IMG/VR virus record: IMGVR_UViG_3300036884_000495
Span: 1 to 64,000 of that record
Direction: 5' to 3' (one strand)
Source: a virus
DNA length: 64,000 nucleotides
A program made the position numbers and the translations under genes. Numbering within the stretch: the stretch's first letter is position 1; each line of letters starts with the position of its first letter. Below the pieces are notes generated by a model. It did not search any database. It was not told the origin of the DNA and saw only the letters and a list, made by a program, of their open reading frames with translations. Positions 14,235 to 22,195 of the stretch are shown here, one piece after another.

Positions 14235-14742
14235 TTGGGATCTTCCACGGTTGGATGATGGGAGCGATTGCTCCGCGAAGGAGGTCGCGCGTGAATACAA
14301 CGAGCATCGAGGGGAAGGGTGCGGCGTCGCCCGCCACACCATCGACCTCGAAAGCGATGCGACCCTCAATGAGGTAGACATCCCCCTTCGTACAGAGACG
14401 ATGGAAGTACTGCGTGTCTGTGCGCGCCGGCAGCAGACAGCACACCAAGTTCGTGTGACCGACACGGACCTCGTCGAGCGCCTTCTCAATCCAAAGGCCG
14501 ATCTTGCGCCCGTACGGTGGGTTCATCCAGACGTGCCCCGTCCACTTCTGTGTAAGGGCGTCGTCGCTTGGCGACCAGAAGCGCGGTACCTTCGCAACAT
14601 GCGAGCTGGCGGCGCAGGCGTCGAGTGTGAACTTCGTTCGCTTCTTCCGGGTCTTACTAAGCAGGTTTTCGACAGCGTGAATAACGTACCAGGGGGTTCC
14701 CCATTCGCTGCTGGCACTTGAAAACATGAGTGCATTATCCAT
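14221..14742 (-). CDS. Phage DNA N6-adenine methyltransferase (Dam-like)
   Basis: 173 aa, ATG with AGGAAACC upstream. Matches the short phage adenine methyltransferase family: WGTPWYV near residues 14-20, LDACAA (40-45) for the SAM-binding turn, and the catalytic NPPYGR (74-79). This family transfers a methyl group to N6 of adenine in duplex DNA, usually to shield phage DNA from host restriction. It is coupled to the ASCH-like gene upstream (TAATG). Confidence 0.85.
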   Translation of the reverse strand: MDNALMFSSASSEWGTPWYVIHAVENLLSKTRKKRTKFTLDACAASSHVAKVPRFWSPSDDALTQKWTGHVWMNPPYGRKIGLWIEKALDEVRVGHTNLVCCLLPARTDTQYFHRLCTKGDVYLIEGRIAFEVDGVAGDAAPFPSMLVVFTRDLLRGAIAPIIQPWKIPNEQL

Positions 14743-15269
14743 TAGGTTTCCTCTTTCATTTCATAGTCGCAGTTGAAGTCACCGGTATCTACTTCGTTGC
14801 CGGTTTCGTTGCCATCCTCGTCGCACTCCGGCTCCATAACCGGTTCGACGTTGACGGCAGTAGCGCGCCAAAGCACGCGCGGGTAGCACGTGCTGATTGT
14901 GATGTTGTCAGTCTCATCGTGCCAAGAGTCCCCGGGGTACTCGGGGCGGCAGGTATCAATGAAGTCCTTGGCGGCTTCGAGCGCTTCCTCGATGCTGCCA
15001 TAGCACTCCGTCGCATCGTTTGGGCTGCTCACCAAGAAGTTTCGGTTGTGGGGCGTGAACGAGAAGATGACCGTTTCATGGCGGCCCGCAGACTCAATCC
15101 AATCCACGGTCACTGTTATTGCGTGTCTCGTGCAGGGTGTGCTGCCTGCTTCGAAACGCACGGTGTCGCCAACGCTCAAACCTGCCATCGCGAAGTTGAA
15201 GCGCTTACGACCGCTGAGGATGGCACTGAATGCCGCTTCAGAGATCTCGATACGAGTTATGTGGCTCAC
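14742..15269 (-). CDS. ASCH/DUF3850-like protein with acidic tail
   Basis: 175 aa. GTG at 15269 overlaps the upstream TGA (GTGA); a TTG at 15281 is an alternative. Residues about 5-60 read like an ASCH-type beta barrel: AAFSAILSGRKRFNFAMAG then VGDTVRFEAG. ASCH-like domains bind RNA or modified nucleotides. The C-terminal 35 residues are very acidic (EPVMEPECDEDGNETGNE). The match is by pattern only. Confidence 0.6.
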   Translation of the reverse strand: MSHITRIEISEAAFSAILSGRKRFNFAMAGLSVGDTVRFEAGSTPCTRHAITVTVDWIESAGRHETVIFSFTPHNRNFLVSSPNDATECYGSIEEALEAAKDFIDTCRPEYPGDSWHDETDNITISTCYPRVLWRATAVNVEPVMEPECDEDGNETGNEVDTGDFNCDYEMKEET

Positions 15270-15601
15270 AACGGTATCCAATCTGTACGCCCGCGCTTTT
15301 GCAGGAGGAAAGAGGCTTTCGGGAATAGGGACTGCGCGTGCTTCAGCGCCTTTGGGCTCTTGTCCCGCAGGATGAAGTCGATAGTGCCATCATCGTTGGT
15401 CACCCAGTACACGGGGTCTCCGCCTACGCCGAAGTAGGTGCCGTTCTTGTCGTAGCCCCAGCGGTTGATGTAGACGTTGCTGAAGTAGACCTTGCCGGTG
15501 TACTCGGGGGTTTCTTCGTTGATGGTGGGGCGCCCGAGGGCGGCGCCCCGTGAGGGGTCGCCTCCCCACCCTTTCGGGTCGTTCGTCCTGTAGTCAGGCA
15601 T
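15266..15601 (-). CDS. Hypothetical protein
   Basis: 111 aa, start overlapping the ThyX stop (TGATG). Gly/Asp/Tyr-rich N-terminal half (NDPKGWGGDPSRGA, RWGYDKNGTYFGVGGDP), then a strand-helix end (TIDFILRDKSPKALKHAQSL). No family is recognised; the coupling suggests a nucleotide or modification role with its neighbours. Confidence 0.6.
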   Translation of the reverse strand: MPDYRTNDPKGWGGDPSRGAALGRPTINEETPEYTGKVYFSNVYINRWGYDKNGTYFGVGGDPVYWVTNDDGTIDFILRDKSPKALKHAQSLFPKASFLLQKRGRTDWIPL

Positions 15602-16512
15602 CAGTTATCCTTCCGTACGCGTGCCTCGGCGAGAATGTCTTCCTCGCCGCCGATCATTTTGCGGTATTGCACCCAGCCCTTTAGATTGCCTATGAAGGGG
15701 GCGGGGGTACGCGGCACGTAGTGGCAGTCTGCGTCTGTCACGGGACGCGCAACGTGCTCAAAGGGGCTCAGATGCCCACTACTAAGCATCTTATGTGCGC
15801 GTTCGATGTCCTTGTTGGGGTCGCTGGTGTCTTCGTGACGAAGGTAGGAGACGCGGGCTACGCGGCCCACGCTGATGTCACGGATCACTTTGATAACATC
15901 TCCAGGGTATGCATCGGGTCCGAACGTGTCGCGGGCGGCCGCGAACGTGTCCGGGTCTTGCGGGTCTACGAGAGGCAAGTGCCACTCGCCGTAGTCGAGG
16001 GGTTCGGGCGTACTGCCATCCATCTCCATCCTCATCAAACGTGCAATGTGCTGGATGTCTGGGTGGGCATCGTGGTGGATGCGCAGGTGGAAGAAGTTGT
16101 CCCATTCCGTTGCCGTGATGACTTCTGTCATCCATTGGAACGGCTCGAGCAACCTGTTGGTCCACTGTTTGTGAACGCCGAGACTTAGCAGCGTGTTCAC
16201 GTGGGTGACCGACGCATCACGTGCCTTGAGCCACGCCAGCTTGGAAGCGGCGTTGTCGAAGTCCGTGAAGTTCGTACCGGCCTGCATCCCAGGCTGGTTC
16301 GCGGCGAACGTCTCAGGGACGTAGGGGTCGTTGATCACTTGTTCGAGAAAGCGCTGTACGGGGATGGCGCGTGAGCTCGCCGCGCACCTACTGAACATCC
16401 TGTGCCTGAGCATCTCACTGTGGATAATTCTCGGGTACGTGCAGCTCATAGTGGTCAAACGAACGCCATCAGGGCTGATGGAGTCCGCTAGGATCTTTGC
16501 GTCGAAGCCCAT
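15601..16512 (-). CDS. thyX: Flavin-dependent thymidylate synthase
   Basis: 303 aa, ATG with GGAGA upstream. Contains the ThyX signature region RHRMFSRCAASSR (residues 36-48), a variant of RHRxxSxNxxSxR, and HHDAHPDIQHIARLM in the middle, where the family has flavin and dUMP contacts. ThyX makes dTMP from dUMP using methylene-tetrahydrofolate and FAD. At 303 aa it is longer than typical bacterial ThyX (220-250). Loss of the usual Asn/Glu in the signature is worth noting. It should supply dTTP for phage replication. Confidence 0.85.
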   Translation of the reverse strand: MGFDAKILADSISPDGVRLTTMSCTYPRIIHSEMLRHRMFSRCAASSRAIPVQRFLEQVINDPYVPETFAANQPGMQAGTNFTDFDNAASKLAWLKARDASVTHVNTLLSLGVHKQWTNRLLEPFQWMTEVITATEWDNFFHLRIHHDAHPDIQHIARLMRMEMDGSTPEPLDYGEWHLPLVDPQDPDTFAAARDTFGPDAYPGDVIKVIRDISVGRVARVSYLRHEDTSDPNKDIERAHKMLSSGHLSPFEHVARPVTDADCHYVPRTPAPFIGNLKGWVQYRKMIGGEEDILAEARVRKDN

Positions 16513-16859
16513 TATGCGTCTCCGTCATCTTCGTAGGAGGCTTCTGCGATTGTGACGAAGCGGAAGTCTTCTTCACGCACTTGGATGGCGATGCGTACCT
16601 CGCCCTGGTCTTCATCCTTACAACCCTGGCGAAGGGCGGCGTTCACGAGGCCGAGAAAGCCAAGCTTACCGTCCGTTGTAACGATGATGTCTGGGTGATC
16701 TGCGACGGTGTCACTGACCTGAATACGTGTCTCGATAAGCGCCTGGATTGCGGCATACGTGTCTACGTCTGCGTCGCGAACCAAACGATTGAGGCGTTGG
16801 GCAAGATCTTCGGCGAATATCGCGTTGTTCGATTCAACTTTTGGGCTGTCAAAGGACAT
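16512..16859 (-). CDS. Hypothetical protein upstream of thyX
   Basis: 115 aa, ATG with AGGAG upstream; stop overlaps the thyX start (TAATG). Acidic, alpha/beta (FAEDLAQRLNRLVRDADVD, VRIAIQVREEDFRFVTIAEAS). No family is recognised. It heads the leftward unit with thyX and the methyltransferase. Confidence 0.6.
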   Translation of the reverse strand: MSFDSPKVESNNAIFAEDLAQRLNRLVRDADVDTYAAIQALIETRIQVSDTVADHPDIIVTTDGKLGFLGLVNAALRQGCKDEDQGEVRIAIQVREEDFRFVTIAEASYEDDGDA

Positions 16860-16883
16860 AGCAATCTCCTAGTTCGGTACGTG

Positions 16884-16890
16884 TTATGGT
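16884..16890. promoter_or_regulatory. Overlapping divergent -10 elements
   Basis: TTATGGT on the plus strand (TATGGT -10 for 16920) reads ACCATAA on the minus strand (CATAAC -10 for 16859). The 60-nt gap between the divergent genes has room for both promoters; -35 boxes are weak. Confidence 0.4.
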
Positions 16891-16919
16891 CGGTGTGAGC
16901 ACAGAGAAAGGATTCCCCT

Positions 16920-17792
16920 ATGCCGTCAGTACAAGATAAGCAAGTTCGATTCAATGCATGGAATGCGACTTTCAACATCGCAATCCCGTTTGGGCGCGGG
17001 CAGTTCACGGCGTTGATTGCCGACGGCGTTCTGGGCCCGAGGTCTACGGCGGCTTTCGCTGCGATGACCGCGAAGAAGCCTGCGTGGCTGTTGGAGACGC
17101 CACCACCCACGATTACTGCGGTGGACTCCCTTTCTGAAGTAAGTGCGCCCCTCCTTTCGCTTGTAACGAGCGCCATCGGGGTCAAGCCAGTGTGGTGGGG
17201 GCGCTACATCAGCGTGTTCAAGGCAGCAGACGTTTGCGCCATCTCCAGCGCAGAAGGTGCTGTACTTGCTGATGCCTCGATTCCTGTGCAGCCTATTTCT
17301 GCCAATGCCGCTCGCTTGGGCCTTCTGAGCAAAGGGGCGGCAACAGGCGCGAGTGAGGCCGTGCGTGACTTGCAGTTGCTACAACAGGTGACGAAGAACG
17401 CGCCGAGAATGACCAAGCGGGTGTTCCTCGACATTGAGGAGAATACGTCGCTCAGTCCGGCGTTCTACGTGGCGTGGTCGACGGCAATGGCCAAAGCAGG
17501 TTGGGAGCCGGCCGTGTACATGCCCAATCGGCTGCACCCAGGGCAGTGGATCGCTTTGCGTACAGCCATCGGCATGGGCGCAGTCTGTGCGGGGATATGG
17601 TCTGCGTGGTACGCCTTCCAGACGCAGGCCGCACTAGATGCGGGTTCGAGCCATTACATGGCCGTTCCATGGGACGCATGCTTCGCAGGGAATGACGACA
17701 GCCATGACTGTGCCTGGCAGTACATGGGCGCCCTCGACGGCGACAAGTGGGATGCGACGGTATTCAAGCCCGGTGTTCAGGCTTGGTGGTGA
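16920..17792 (+). CDS. DUF1906-like glycoside-hydrolase-fold protein, lysin candidate
   Basis: 290 aa, ATG with GAAAGGA upstream. Residues about 93-200 match the Rv2525c/DUF1906 TIM-barrel pattern: WGRYIS, then AEGAVLADASIPVQPIS, GASEAVRDLQL, and the acidic strand VFLDIEENTS (168-177), which holds the likely catalytic or metal acids. GH25-like barrels of this type are used as cell-wall lysins by phages. The first 85 residues form a separate N-terminal part. It is a single-gene unit between a promoter and a terminator. It could be the endolysin or a virion wall hydrolase. Confidence 0.7.
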   Translation: MPSVQDKQVRFNAWNATFNIAIPFGRGQFTALIADGVLGPRSTAAFAAMTAKKPAWLLETPPPTITAVDSLSEVSAPLLSLVTSAIGVKPVWWGRYISVFKAADVCAISSAEGAVLADASIPVQPISANAARLGLLSKGAATGASEAVRDLQLLQQVTKNAPRMTKRVFLDIEENTSLSPAFYVAWSTAMAKAGWEPAVYMPNRLHPGQWIALRTAIGMGAVCAGIWSAWYAFQTQAALDAGSSHYMAVPWDACFAGNDDSHDCAWQYMGALDGDKWDATVFKPGVQAWW

Positions 17793-17794
17793 AA

Positions 17795-17822
17795 GGGAGG
17801 GCGAAGGCCCTCCCAATCTTCT
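17795..17822 (+). terminator. Intrinsic terminator
   Basis: GGGAGGGC pairs perfectly with GCCCTCCC around a GAAG loop (17795-17814), followed by AATCTTCTT. Confidence 0.85.
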
Positions 17823-17836
17823 TATCCCCGTTTTGG

Positions 17837-18193
17837 CTAGGCGCTTTCCTGCTGCGGGGTGCGTACAAAGATACCCAATAAGCACTGGAACTGTCCGGCG
17901 CTGATGATGCCGTAGCCGTATTCCGGGTGTTGCTTCTGTAGTTCACGCAGGCGCGCGTGCAACTCCTTCACCGTGAGCGCGGGCTCCGCCTGCGTGCCAA
18001 AGCCAGATACATCGCACAGAAGTGTGCTCTTTGTCAGGTGCCAGCCGGGCGGGGTGTAGTCACCCATGTCGGGGAAGACGAAGCGCCAGTCTTCTATGTC
18101 TTCTGCTTCGAGTACAAGCGGTTCTTGCTTCTTCTTTGCGGCGCGTGATGCCGCCGCAGCATTATCCGCGCGTATATCTTCAAGTGACTTCAT
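17837..18193 (-). CDS. Hypothetical protein
   Basis: 118 aa, ATG with AAGGAACCC upstream, overlapping the GIY-YIG gene end by 14 nt. N-terminal basic Ala-rich helix (DNAAAASRAAKKKQEP), then an alpha/beta part with ELHARLRELQKQHPEYGYGI, a pattern common in small phage proteins that regulate access to residues by pairing with other proteins. Unassigned. Confidence 0.6.
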   Translation of the reverse strand: MKSLEDIRADNAAAASRAAKKKQEPLVLEAEDIEDWRFVFPDMGDYTPPGWHLTKSTLLCDVSGFGTQAEPALTVKELHARLRELQKQHPEYGYGIISAGQFQCLLGIFVRTPQQESA

Positions 18194-18458
18194 TGGGTTC
18201 CTTGTAAAGGTTGTATTGGCACCATTGAAGACGGTCTTCTTTGGTGAGTGACTTCAAGTAGTGCTCGAAGCGGAGGGCCTGGCTCTGGGTACCGGCCGCG
18301 CGTAGGGCAAGAACGCGCCAAGGCCCACGACCGCGCGTGTACTTGGCGCCCTTCCCCGCGTTGTGCACCTTTAGGCGGCGCACGATATCCACAGTGATCC
18401 CGCAGTACAGCCTGTTCACAGACAGTGACTGCAGAACGTAGACGAACCACTCTTTCAA
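18180..18458 (-). CDS. GIY-YIG nuclease (YhbQ/UvrC-N type)
   Basis: 92 aa from a TTG that overlaps the upstream TGA (TTGA). The GIY-YIG fold is clear: VYVLQS (GIY strand, residues 6-11), LYCGIT (YIG strand, 17-22), the conserved Arg in VDIVRRLKVH and the metal-binding Glu in RFEHYLKSL. Stand-alone YhbQ-like proteins cut DNA with little sequence specificity and appear in repair or defence against competitors. It is coupled to the SLOG gene. Confidence 0.8.
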   Translation of the reverse strand: MKEWFVYVLQSLSVNRLYCGITVDIVRRLKVHNAGKGAKYTRGRGPWRVLALRAAGTQSQALRFEHYLKSLTKEDRLQWCQYNLYKEPNEVT

Positions 18459-19066
18459 AACGGTACGTCCTGATCTTCGTAGACCTGTATCTGCTGCCCT
18501 GGGTCGAGCAGCTTCTTCGCGGCCGTCCACATGGCAGGGGGAACGCGCCGACCTCCGTAGGTCTCGTCGTTCTGTGTGAACTCTACGGCCTCTTTGAGCG
18601 CCGCCTTTAGGGGCGCCGCCTTCGTAGCGTAGAAGTTGTTGAGCGCACGGAGGGAAAGCATCCGCCAAGTGAGCTGCGTGTACGGCTCGTAGGCGTTGTA
18701 GCAGTTGCCGTGCTCCGGCCCGAAGATGGGTACGTCCATCATACGCCCCCGGTGAACCATATCCGCGGTACCAGCACCTCCGGGCATGGCGAGGATAGAG
18801 ATGTTGTAGTCGCACGCGATCGCCAGGAGATAGGACAGCATGCGCTGATTGCGCAGCGGGCCTGCTGCCTTTCCTTCTGTGTCCCAGCTTGCGAAGAAGG
18901 TCTGATTGGGCACTTTGAACTCCAGTGCCCAAAGGCGCGCGATTTCGTCTGCACCCGTAGCGCCCCCTTCGGTCAGCGCCGCGATGTCCATGCCTGCCAG
19001 CCACGTACGTAGCATTGTCGCATCCGAGAAGTCGCGGCCACCACAGACAAGAACAGCGTGATTCAC
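18455..19066 (-). CDS. SLOG-domain (DprA/YspA-like) protein
   Basis: 203 aa, GTG start overlapping the upstream stop (GTGA) with GAGGAAAA before it. Residues 1-110 carry the nucleotide-binding Rossmann-like SLOG signature: VCGGRDF (7-13), EGGATGAD (33-40), GKAAGPLRNQRM (65-76) and MPGGAGTADMV (94-104). SLOG proteins bind or sense nucleotides or derived messengers. Residues about 125-203 form a second, helical domain that is not recognised (PLKAALKEAVEFTQND). Coupling to a GIY-YIG nuclease suggests a sensor-nuclease pair, but this is inference. Confidence 0.75.
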   Translation of the reverse strand: MNHAVLVCGGRDFSDATMLRTWLAGMDIAALTEGGATGADEIARLWALEFKVPNQTFFASWDTEGKAAGPLRNQRMLSYLLAIACDYNISILAMPGGAGTADMVHRGRMMDVPIFGPEHGNCYNAYEPYTQLTWRMLSLRALNNFYATKAAPLKAALKEAVEFTQNDETYGGRRVPPAMWTAAKKLLDPGQQIQVYEDQDVPF

Positions 19067-19428
19067 TTTTCCTCCATGATGGCTTTCATAGCCTCGTAGA
19101 TGCGCACGATCTTGTCATCTGGGATTTTCGTACCCACGTGCTTTGAGAAGCCAAACGCCCATATACCGTTATGGGCCGCAGTCAGGCACGAGGCGTACGC
19201 GTGCTGGTCATCAGTCATAAGACGGCCAACCCAACCTCCGACTGTTTCGTAGCCCTTTTCCCAGCCGCTGTCTTTGTTATATGGGCGCCCGAGGGGGCGC
19301 AAAGGTTGGGAGGCTTGGCATACCTCGATGTACTTGCGCTTGATGGAGAAGACTTGTACGCGCTTTGCGCTGTTTAGATTCACGAGCCAAACAAGGTCAC
19401 CTACTTTACAGTCAGATAGCGTCTTCAT
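19063..19428 (-). CDS. Hypothetical protein with SH3-like start
   Basis: 121 aa from ATG 19428, preceded by AGGGGG. The N-terminal 45 residues (CKVGDLVWLVNLNSAKRVQVFSI) look like a small beta barrel, the rest mixed. GTGA overlap with the SLOG gene makes it part of the same operon. Function unknown. Confidence 0.6.
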   Translation of the reverse strand: MKTLSDCKVGDLVWLVNLNSAKRVQVFSIKRKYIEVCQASQPLRPLGRPYNKDSGWEKGYETVGGWVGRLMTDDQHAYASCLTAAHNGIWAFGFSKHVGTKIPDDKIVRIYEAMKAIMEEK

Positions 19429-19464
19429 CGCGCGGCCCCCTGTCTGAAACATCTAGCGCAAAGC

Positions 19465-20163
19465 TCATGACGCCTCCAGCGCGGCCATGACGGACGCAAA
19501 CTCGAAGTGTTTTCGCAGAAGGTCGCAATTTACGACGTTCTGCGTTCTGCGGGCGGCGTCGTTGGCGGCGGCGTTGGCGGCGTAAGCGTGGGCGGCGGCG
19601 GCGCCGGCGTAGGCGGCGTAAGCGGCGTTGGCGGCGGCGTTGGCGGCGGCGTAGGCGGCGTCGGCGGCGGCGTTGGCGTTGGCGGCGTCGGCGGCGGCGT
19701 TGGCGGCGGCGTAGGCGGCGTAAGCGGCGTAAGCGGCGGCGTAAGCGGCGGCGTAGGCGGCGTCGGCGTGGGCGTAGGCGTAGGCGGCGTTGGCGGCGGC
19801 GTAGGCGGCGTCGGCGTGGGCGTAGGCGTAGGCGGCGTTGGCGGCGGCGGCGTCGGCGGCGGATCGCGCCGCACGCAGCTCCGCGGTTGTCGCGTCCCCC
19901 GCAAGATGCCGTCGCGCGGTTTCGATCGCGACCCGTGGGCGGTCCTCGCCCGCCGGCACAAATCGCAGCACAGACTCCGCTATGTCGCACACGGCTAGCC
20001 GAAACCGCACGTCGTCGTGCGATATAATCCGTCCGAGCAGCCAGAGCATCCAGTCGGATCGCACACACGTTTCCCACGCGGTGCGTGGGTCGGGTTGCGC
20101 CGCTAGCCATACGGCTCCATTGGCACATGGCTCAAGTTTCTTGAGTTTCGATATGTCAATCAT
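19465..20163 (-). CDS. Ala/Tyr-rich repeat protein
   Basis: 232 aa, ATG with AGAGGAG upstream. Residues 1-95 are an ordinary globular or helical part (TAWETCVRSDWMLWLLGRII). Residues about 98-205 are built of AAYAAA/AANAA/AYAHADAA units, then a normal C-terminal helix (CDLLRKHFEFASVMAALEA). Such Ala-rich segments occur in several phage proteins of unknown function and probably form a long helix or helix bundle. The DNA holds a perfect 48-bp tandem repeat and many GGCGGCGTA units, all in multiples of three, so repeat slippage would change length without shifting frame. Confidence 0.7.
   Translation of the reverse strand: MIDISKLKKLEPCANGAVWLAAQPDPRTAWETCVRSDWMLWLLGRIISHDDVRFRLAVCDIAESVLRFVPAGEDRPRVAIETARRHLAGDATTAELRAARSAADAAAANAAYAYAHADAAYAAANAAYAYAHADAAYAAAYAAAYAAYAAYAAANAAADAANANAAADAAYAAANAAANAAYAAYAGAAAAHAYAANAAANDAARRTQNVVNCDLLRKHFEFASVMAALEAS
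19753..19848. repeat. Perfect 48-bp tandem duplication
   Basis: 19753-19800 and 19801-19848 are identical, each coding 16 residues of the Ala-rich protein. The flanking 19550-19870 is a degenerate GGCGGCGTA/GGCGGCGTT array. Confidence 0.85.
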
Positions 20164-20189
20164 TATTTATTTCTCCTCTATTGCAGAAA

Positions 20190-20429
20190 TTATCGGGTCT
20201 CTGCATGTTGTGCGAGCGCAGGCACTTCCGTGGCTAGGGCGCGCGCCTGCGCCAGTACGGAGGACAAGAGCAGCGCGATGTCATCGCTGCCATCGCGAAT
20301 GGCCTCGATGTGCGTACGGTGCTCCTTGTAGAGTGCCGCAAGGCGCGCGATGATCATATCGCGGACTTCTGCGCGGATGTTCGTAGGTACTAGGTCTTGG
20401 AAGTTCGGTTCATTGGGGTCGGTTGGCAT
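20190..20429 (-). CDS. Hypothetical helical protein
   Basis: 79 aa, ATG with AAAGGACC upstream. Helical (RAEVRDMIIARLAALYKEHR, ALLLSSVLAQARALATEVP). No domain is recognised. Lies between the Ala-rich protein and the ligase. Confidence 0.6.
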   Translation of the reverse strand: MPTDPNEPNFQDLVPTNIRAEVRDMIIARLAALYKEHRTHIEAIRDGSDDIALLLSSVLAQARALATEVPALAQHAETR

Positions 20430-20467
20430 GGTTGGTCCTTTGTGTCGGTTCGTGCACGCGTATGCTG

Positions 20468-21613
20468 TCAGGTTCCAGGGGGCCTTATAGCGATTCCGGT
20501 AGGTTGCATTGGTGTGTTGTCATCGGACAGCTCGAAGTAGCTGACCGTCAGTTGTTGCCCGATTAGGTTGGCAGCATTCGCAAGTATCTGTGCGCGCTCC
20601 TCCATCGTGCCGTTCATCACGGCCTCGAAGGTCTTGCCGTTGGGCGCTTTGCAGACGAAGATAGGCACGCCCGCAAACTTGCCCTTCCCCGTAGTCCAGC
20701 CGACGATCGGGAACTCCGCATCTTGGTACAGCTTGTACTTCAGGAGGTCCGAGCTTCGCTTCCCGAAGTTGTAGATGCCCTCGGGCATTCGAAGAATGAC
20801 GCCTTCGAAGCCGCGCGCCACTAGGCGCGCATGGTGCGCTTTCAGGCTTTCTTCGTCGGTGACTTCAAAGGTCTCGACGCCGCATATTGGGCCCCATGCG
20901 TGCGTGTGCTTTGCCAGCCAGGTTTGCAGAAGATACTTCCGCTGTGTCCAGGGCGCCGCACGCTCTATACCGTGTAGCCATGCCATGTCGTAGACGTTGT
21001 ACGTCAGTAAAAGGCTGTCTGGTTGTGGGCGACGGCACAGGCTTAGAATCTGCTGCAGGCTGGTGCCGTGCGCGTACAACTCGCCGTCGAGGGTGATGCC
21101 AGGTTGCAACAGCTTGGAAAGTGCCTCAGAGACATGGGCAACGCTGTACGCATCGCCGCCCCGAGACTGCAGAAGGATAGGCCCGCCTTCCTCCGTACGG
21201 TATGCGAGGCAGCGCACGCCATTGAGCTTTGGTTGCCCGTCGACAGGCCACGGGATGCGTCCTTTGATGTCGCCGTACTTCTTCGCCAACATAGGCGCCA
21301 GTCGAAGCGTGGTTGCTGCCTGTTCCTCCTGTGCATAGTAGCCTTTCTTCTTGCACTGCTTCTTCCACTTGGAGATGGCTTCCGCGATGGCTTGCTGCCT
21401 GACGTCGGTCGCGTTGGTGCGCCCGACGTTCTTTGGTGTGCACGCGAAGCGAGCATCTTGCATGGCCCCGTCTTTTTGACCGTACTGTGTGCACACGTCA
21501 CCACCCTCTACCCAGCAGATCCACACTTGGATGGCACCGGTGGCCGTCTTTGCGTAGAGAGTGGGCAGCGTCCCCGTGCCATCCCAAGAATCAACATCAG
21601 GTTCATTCGACAT
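20468..21613 (-). CDS. ATP-dependent DNA ligase with WGR-like N-terminus
   Basis: 381 aa, ATG with GAAGGAG upstream. Nucleotidyltransferase motifs are in order: motif I QPKLNGVR (Lys129 as the AMP acceptor), motif III LDGELY (175-180), motif IV GFEGVILR (268-275), motif V LLKYK (290-294), then an OB-like C-terminus (TVSYFELSDDN). Residues about 18-92 resemble a WGR-type domain found at the start of some phage ligases (KNVGRTNATDVRQQAIAEA). Motif I has Asn in place of Asp in KxDGxR, which is unusual. It seals nicks during replication and repair. Confidence 0.85.
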   Translation of the reverse strand: MSNEPDVDSWDGTGTLPTLYAKTATGAIQVWICWVEGGDVCTQYGQKDGAMQDARFACTPKNVGRTNATDVRQQAIAEAISKWKKQCKKKGYYAQEEQAATTLRLAPMLAKKYGDIKGRIPWPVDGQPKLNGVRCLAYRTEEGGPILLQSRGGDAYSVAHVSEALSKLLQPGITLDGELYAHGTSLQQILSLCRRPQPDSLLLTYNVYDMAWLHGIERAAPWTQRKYLLQTWLAKHTHAWGPICGVETFEVTDEESLKAHHARLVARGFEGVILRMPEGIYNFGKRSSDLLKYKLYQDAEFPIVGWTTGKGKFAGVPIFVCKAPNGKTFEAVMNGTMEERAQILANAANLIGQQLTVSYFELSDDNTPMQPTGIAIRPPGT

Positions 21614-21621
21614 TCAGTACT

Positions 21622-21643
21622 CCTTCACAGTTCTTATACCCGG
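21622..21643 (-). promoter_or_regulatory. Leftward promoter-like element for the ligase operon
   Basis: Minus strand reads CGGGTATAAGAACTGTGAAG then GAG. It matches the GGTATAA...GAAGG elements at 6475 and 4195. Its GAAGGAG also serves as the ligase ribosome site. Confidence 0.6.
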
Positions 21644-21659
21644 TAGGCGGCGTGTGTTG

Positions 21660-21665
21660 TAGGCT
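21660..21665 (+). promoter_or_regulatory. -10 hexamer (TAGGCT) 7 nt before the start of 21673
   Basis: TAGGCT ends 7 nt before ATG 21673 and no Shine-Dalgarno is present, so transcription would begin at or very near the start codon (leaderless mRNA). No convincing -35 is visible. Confidence 0.45.
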
Positions 21666-21672
21666 TGTAAGC

Positions 21673-22134
21673 ATGGCAAGCGCACCCGCACTCCCAAACG
21701 TTTCTACGCCAAGCTTACCTACTACACCCACGCTGCCCGCGGCGCCCAATACATCGGCGCCCACCGGCTCGCTACCGGGCGCAGGGTCGCCGCAGGGGCT
21801 GTCTACGGATCAACAGAAGCAGCAAGATCAGATGAAGATGCGGGAGGCACTCGGTGACGCCTACGCAGCTCTTGTGGCGCAGCAGAACACGCAGTCATTT
21901 GTTGCCTTCACATTCGAGGAAGCCGCCGCAAACCAACTAGATCGGTTGACCGGGCCTTCTACCCGGCTACGCCCGAATGAAGTAGACCGCGTAACGCGCA
22001 TCCGCGACAACCTCACAACGGCCATCGCGGCGATCAAGAAGATCCCGCCGGAGGCCTTCCTCGAACCGAACGAGGGTCGCGACGTCAACACACCTAGTGG
22101 TGGCGCGGGCACCCCCGGCACATTATCGGGTTGA
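21673..22134 (+). CDS. Virion-type protein with Pro/Thr-rich N-terminus
   Basis: 153 aa. The ATG at 21673 is chosen over an in-frame start at 21433, which would lie antisense to the ligase. Residues 1-50 are Pro/Thr/Ser-rich and unordered (SLPTTPTLPAAPNTSAPTGS), the middle is helical (QDQMKMREALGDAYAALVAQ) and the end is Gly-rich. It opens the tail operon. Function unknown, possibly a small tail or connector subunit. Confidence 0.65.
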   Translation: MASAPALPNVSTPSLPTTPTLPAAPNTSAPTGSLPGAGSPQGLSTDQQKQQDQMKMREALGDAYAALVAQQNTQSFVAFTFEEAAANQLDRLTGPSTRLRPNEVDRVTRIRDNLTTAIAAIKKIPPEAFLEPNEGRDVNTPSGGAGTPGTLSG

Positions 22135-22159
22135 CAGGCGCATGCGTAAGACGTAGTAT
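22131..22159 (+). promoter_or_regulatory. Near-consensus sigma70 promoter
   Basis: TTGACA (22131-22136), exactly 17 bp, then TAGTAT (22154-22159). The -35 overlaps the stop codon of the gene ending at 22134. Best consensus promoter in the window. Confidence 0.75.
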
Positions 22160-22195
22160 GCCTGCGTTGTTGGCTGCGTGCTTCCTGTGCTCCTT

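Noticed and set aside
19412-20128. Arg-rich and Gly/Val- or Pro/Thr-repeat frames overlapping the Ala-rich gene
   Set aside because: They are other-frame readings of the GGCGGCGTA repeat; only 19465-20163 has a ribosome site and normal flanking domains.
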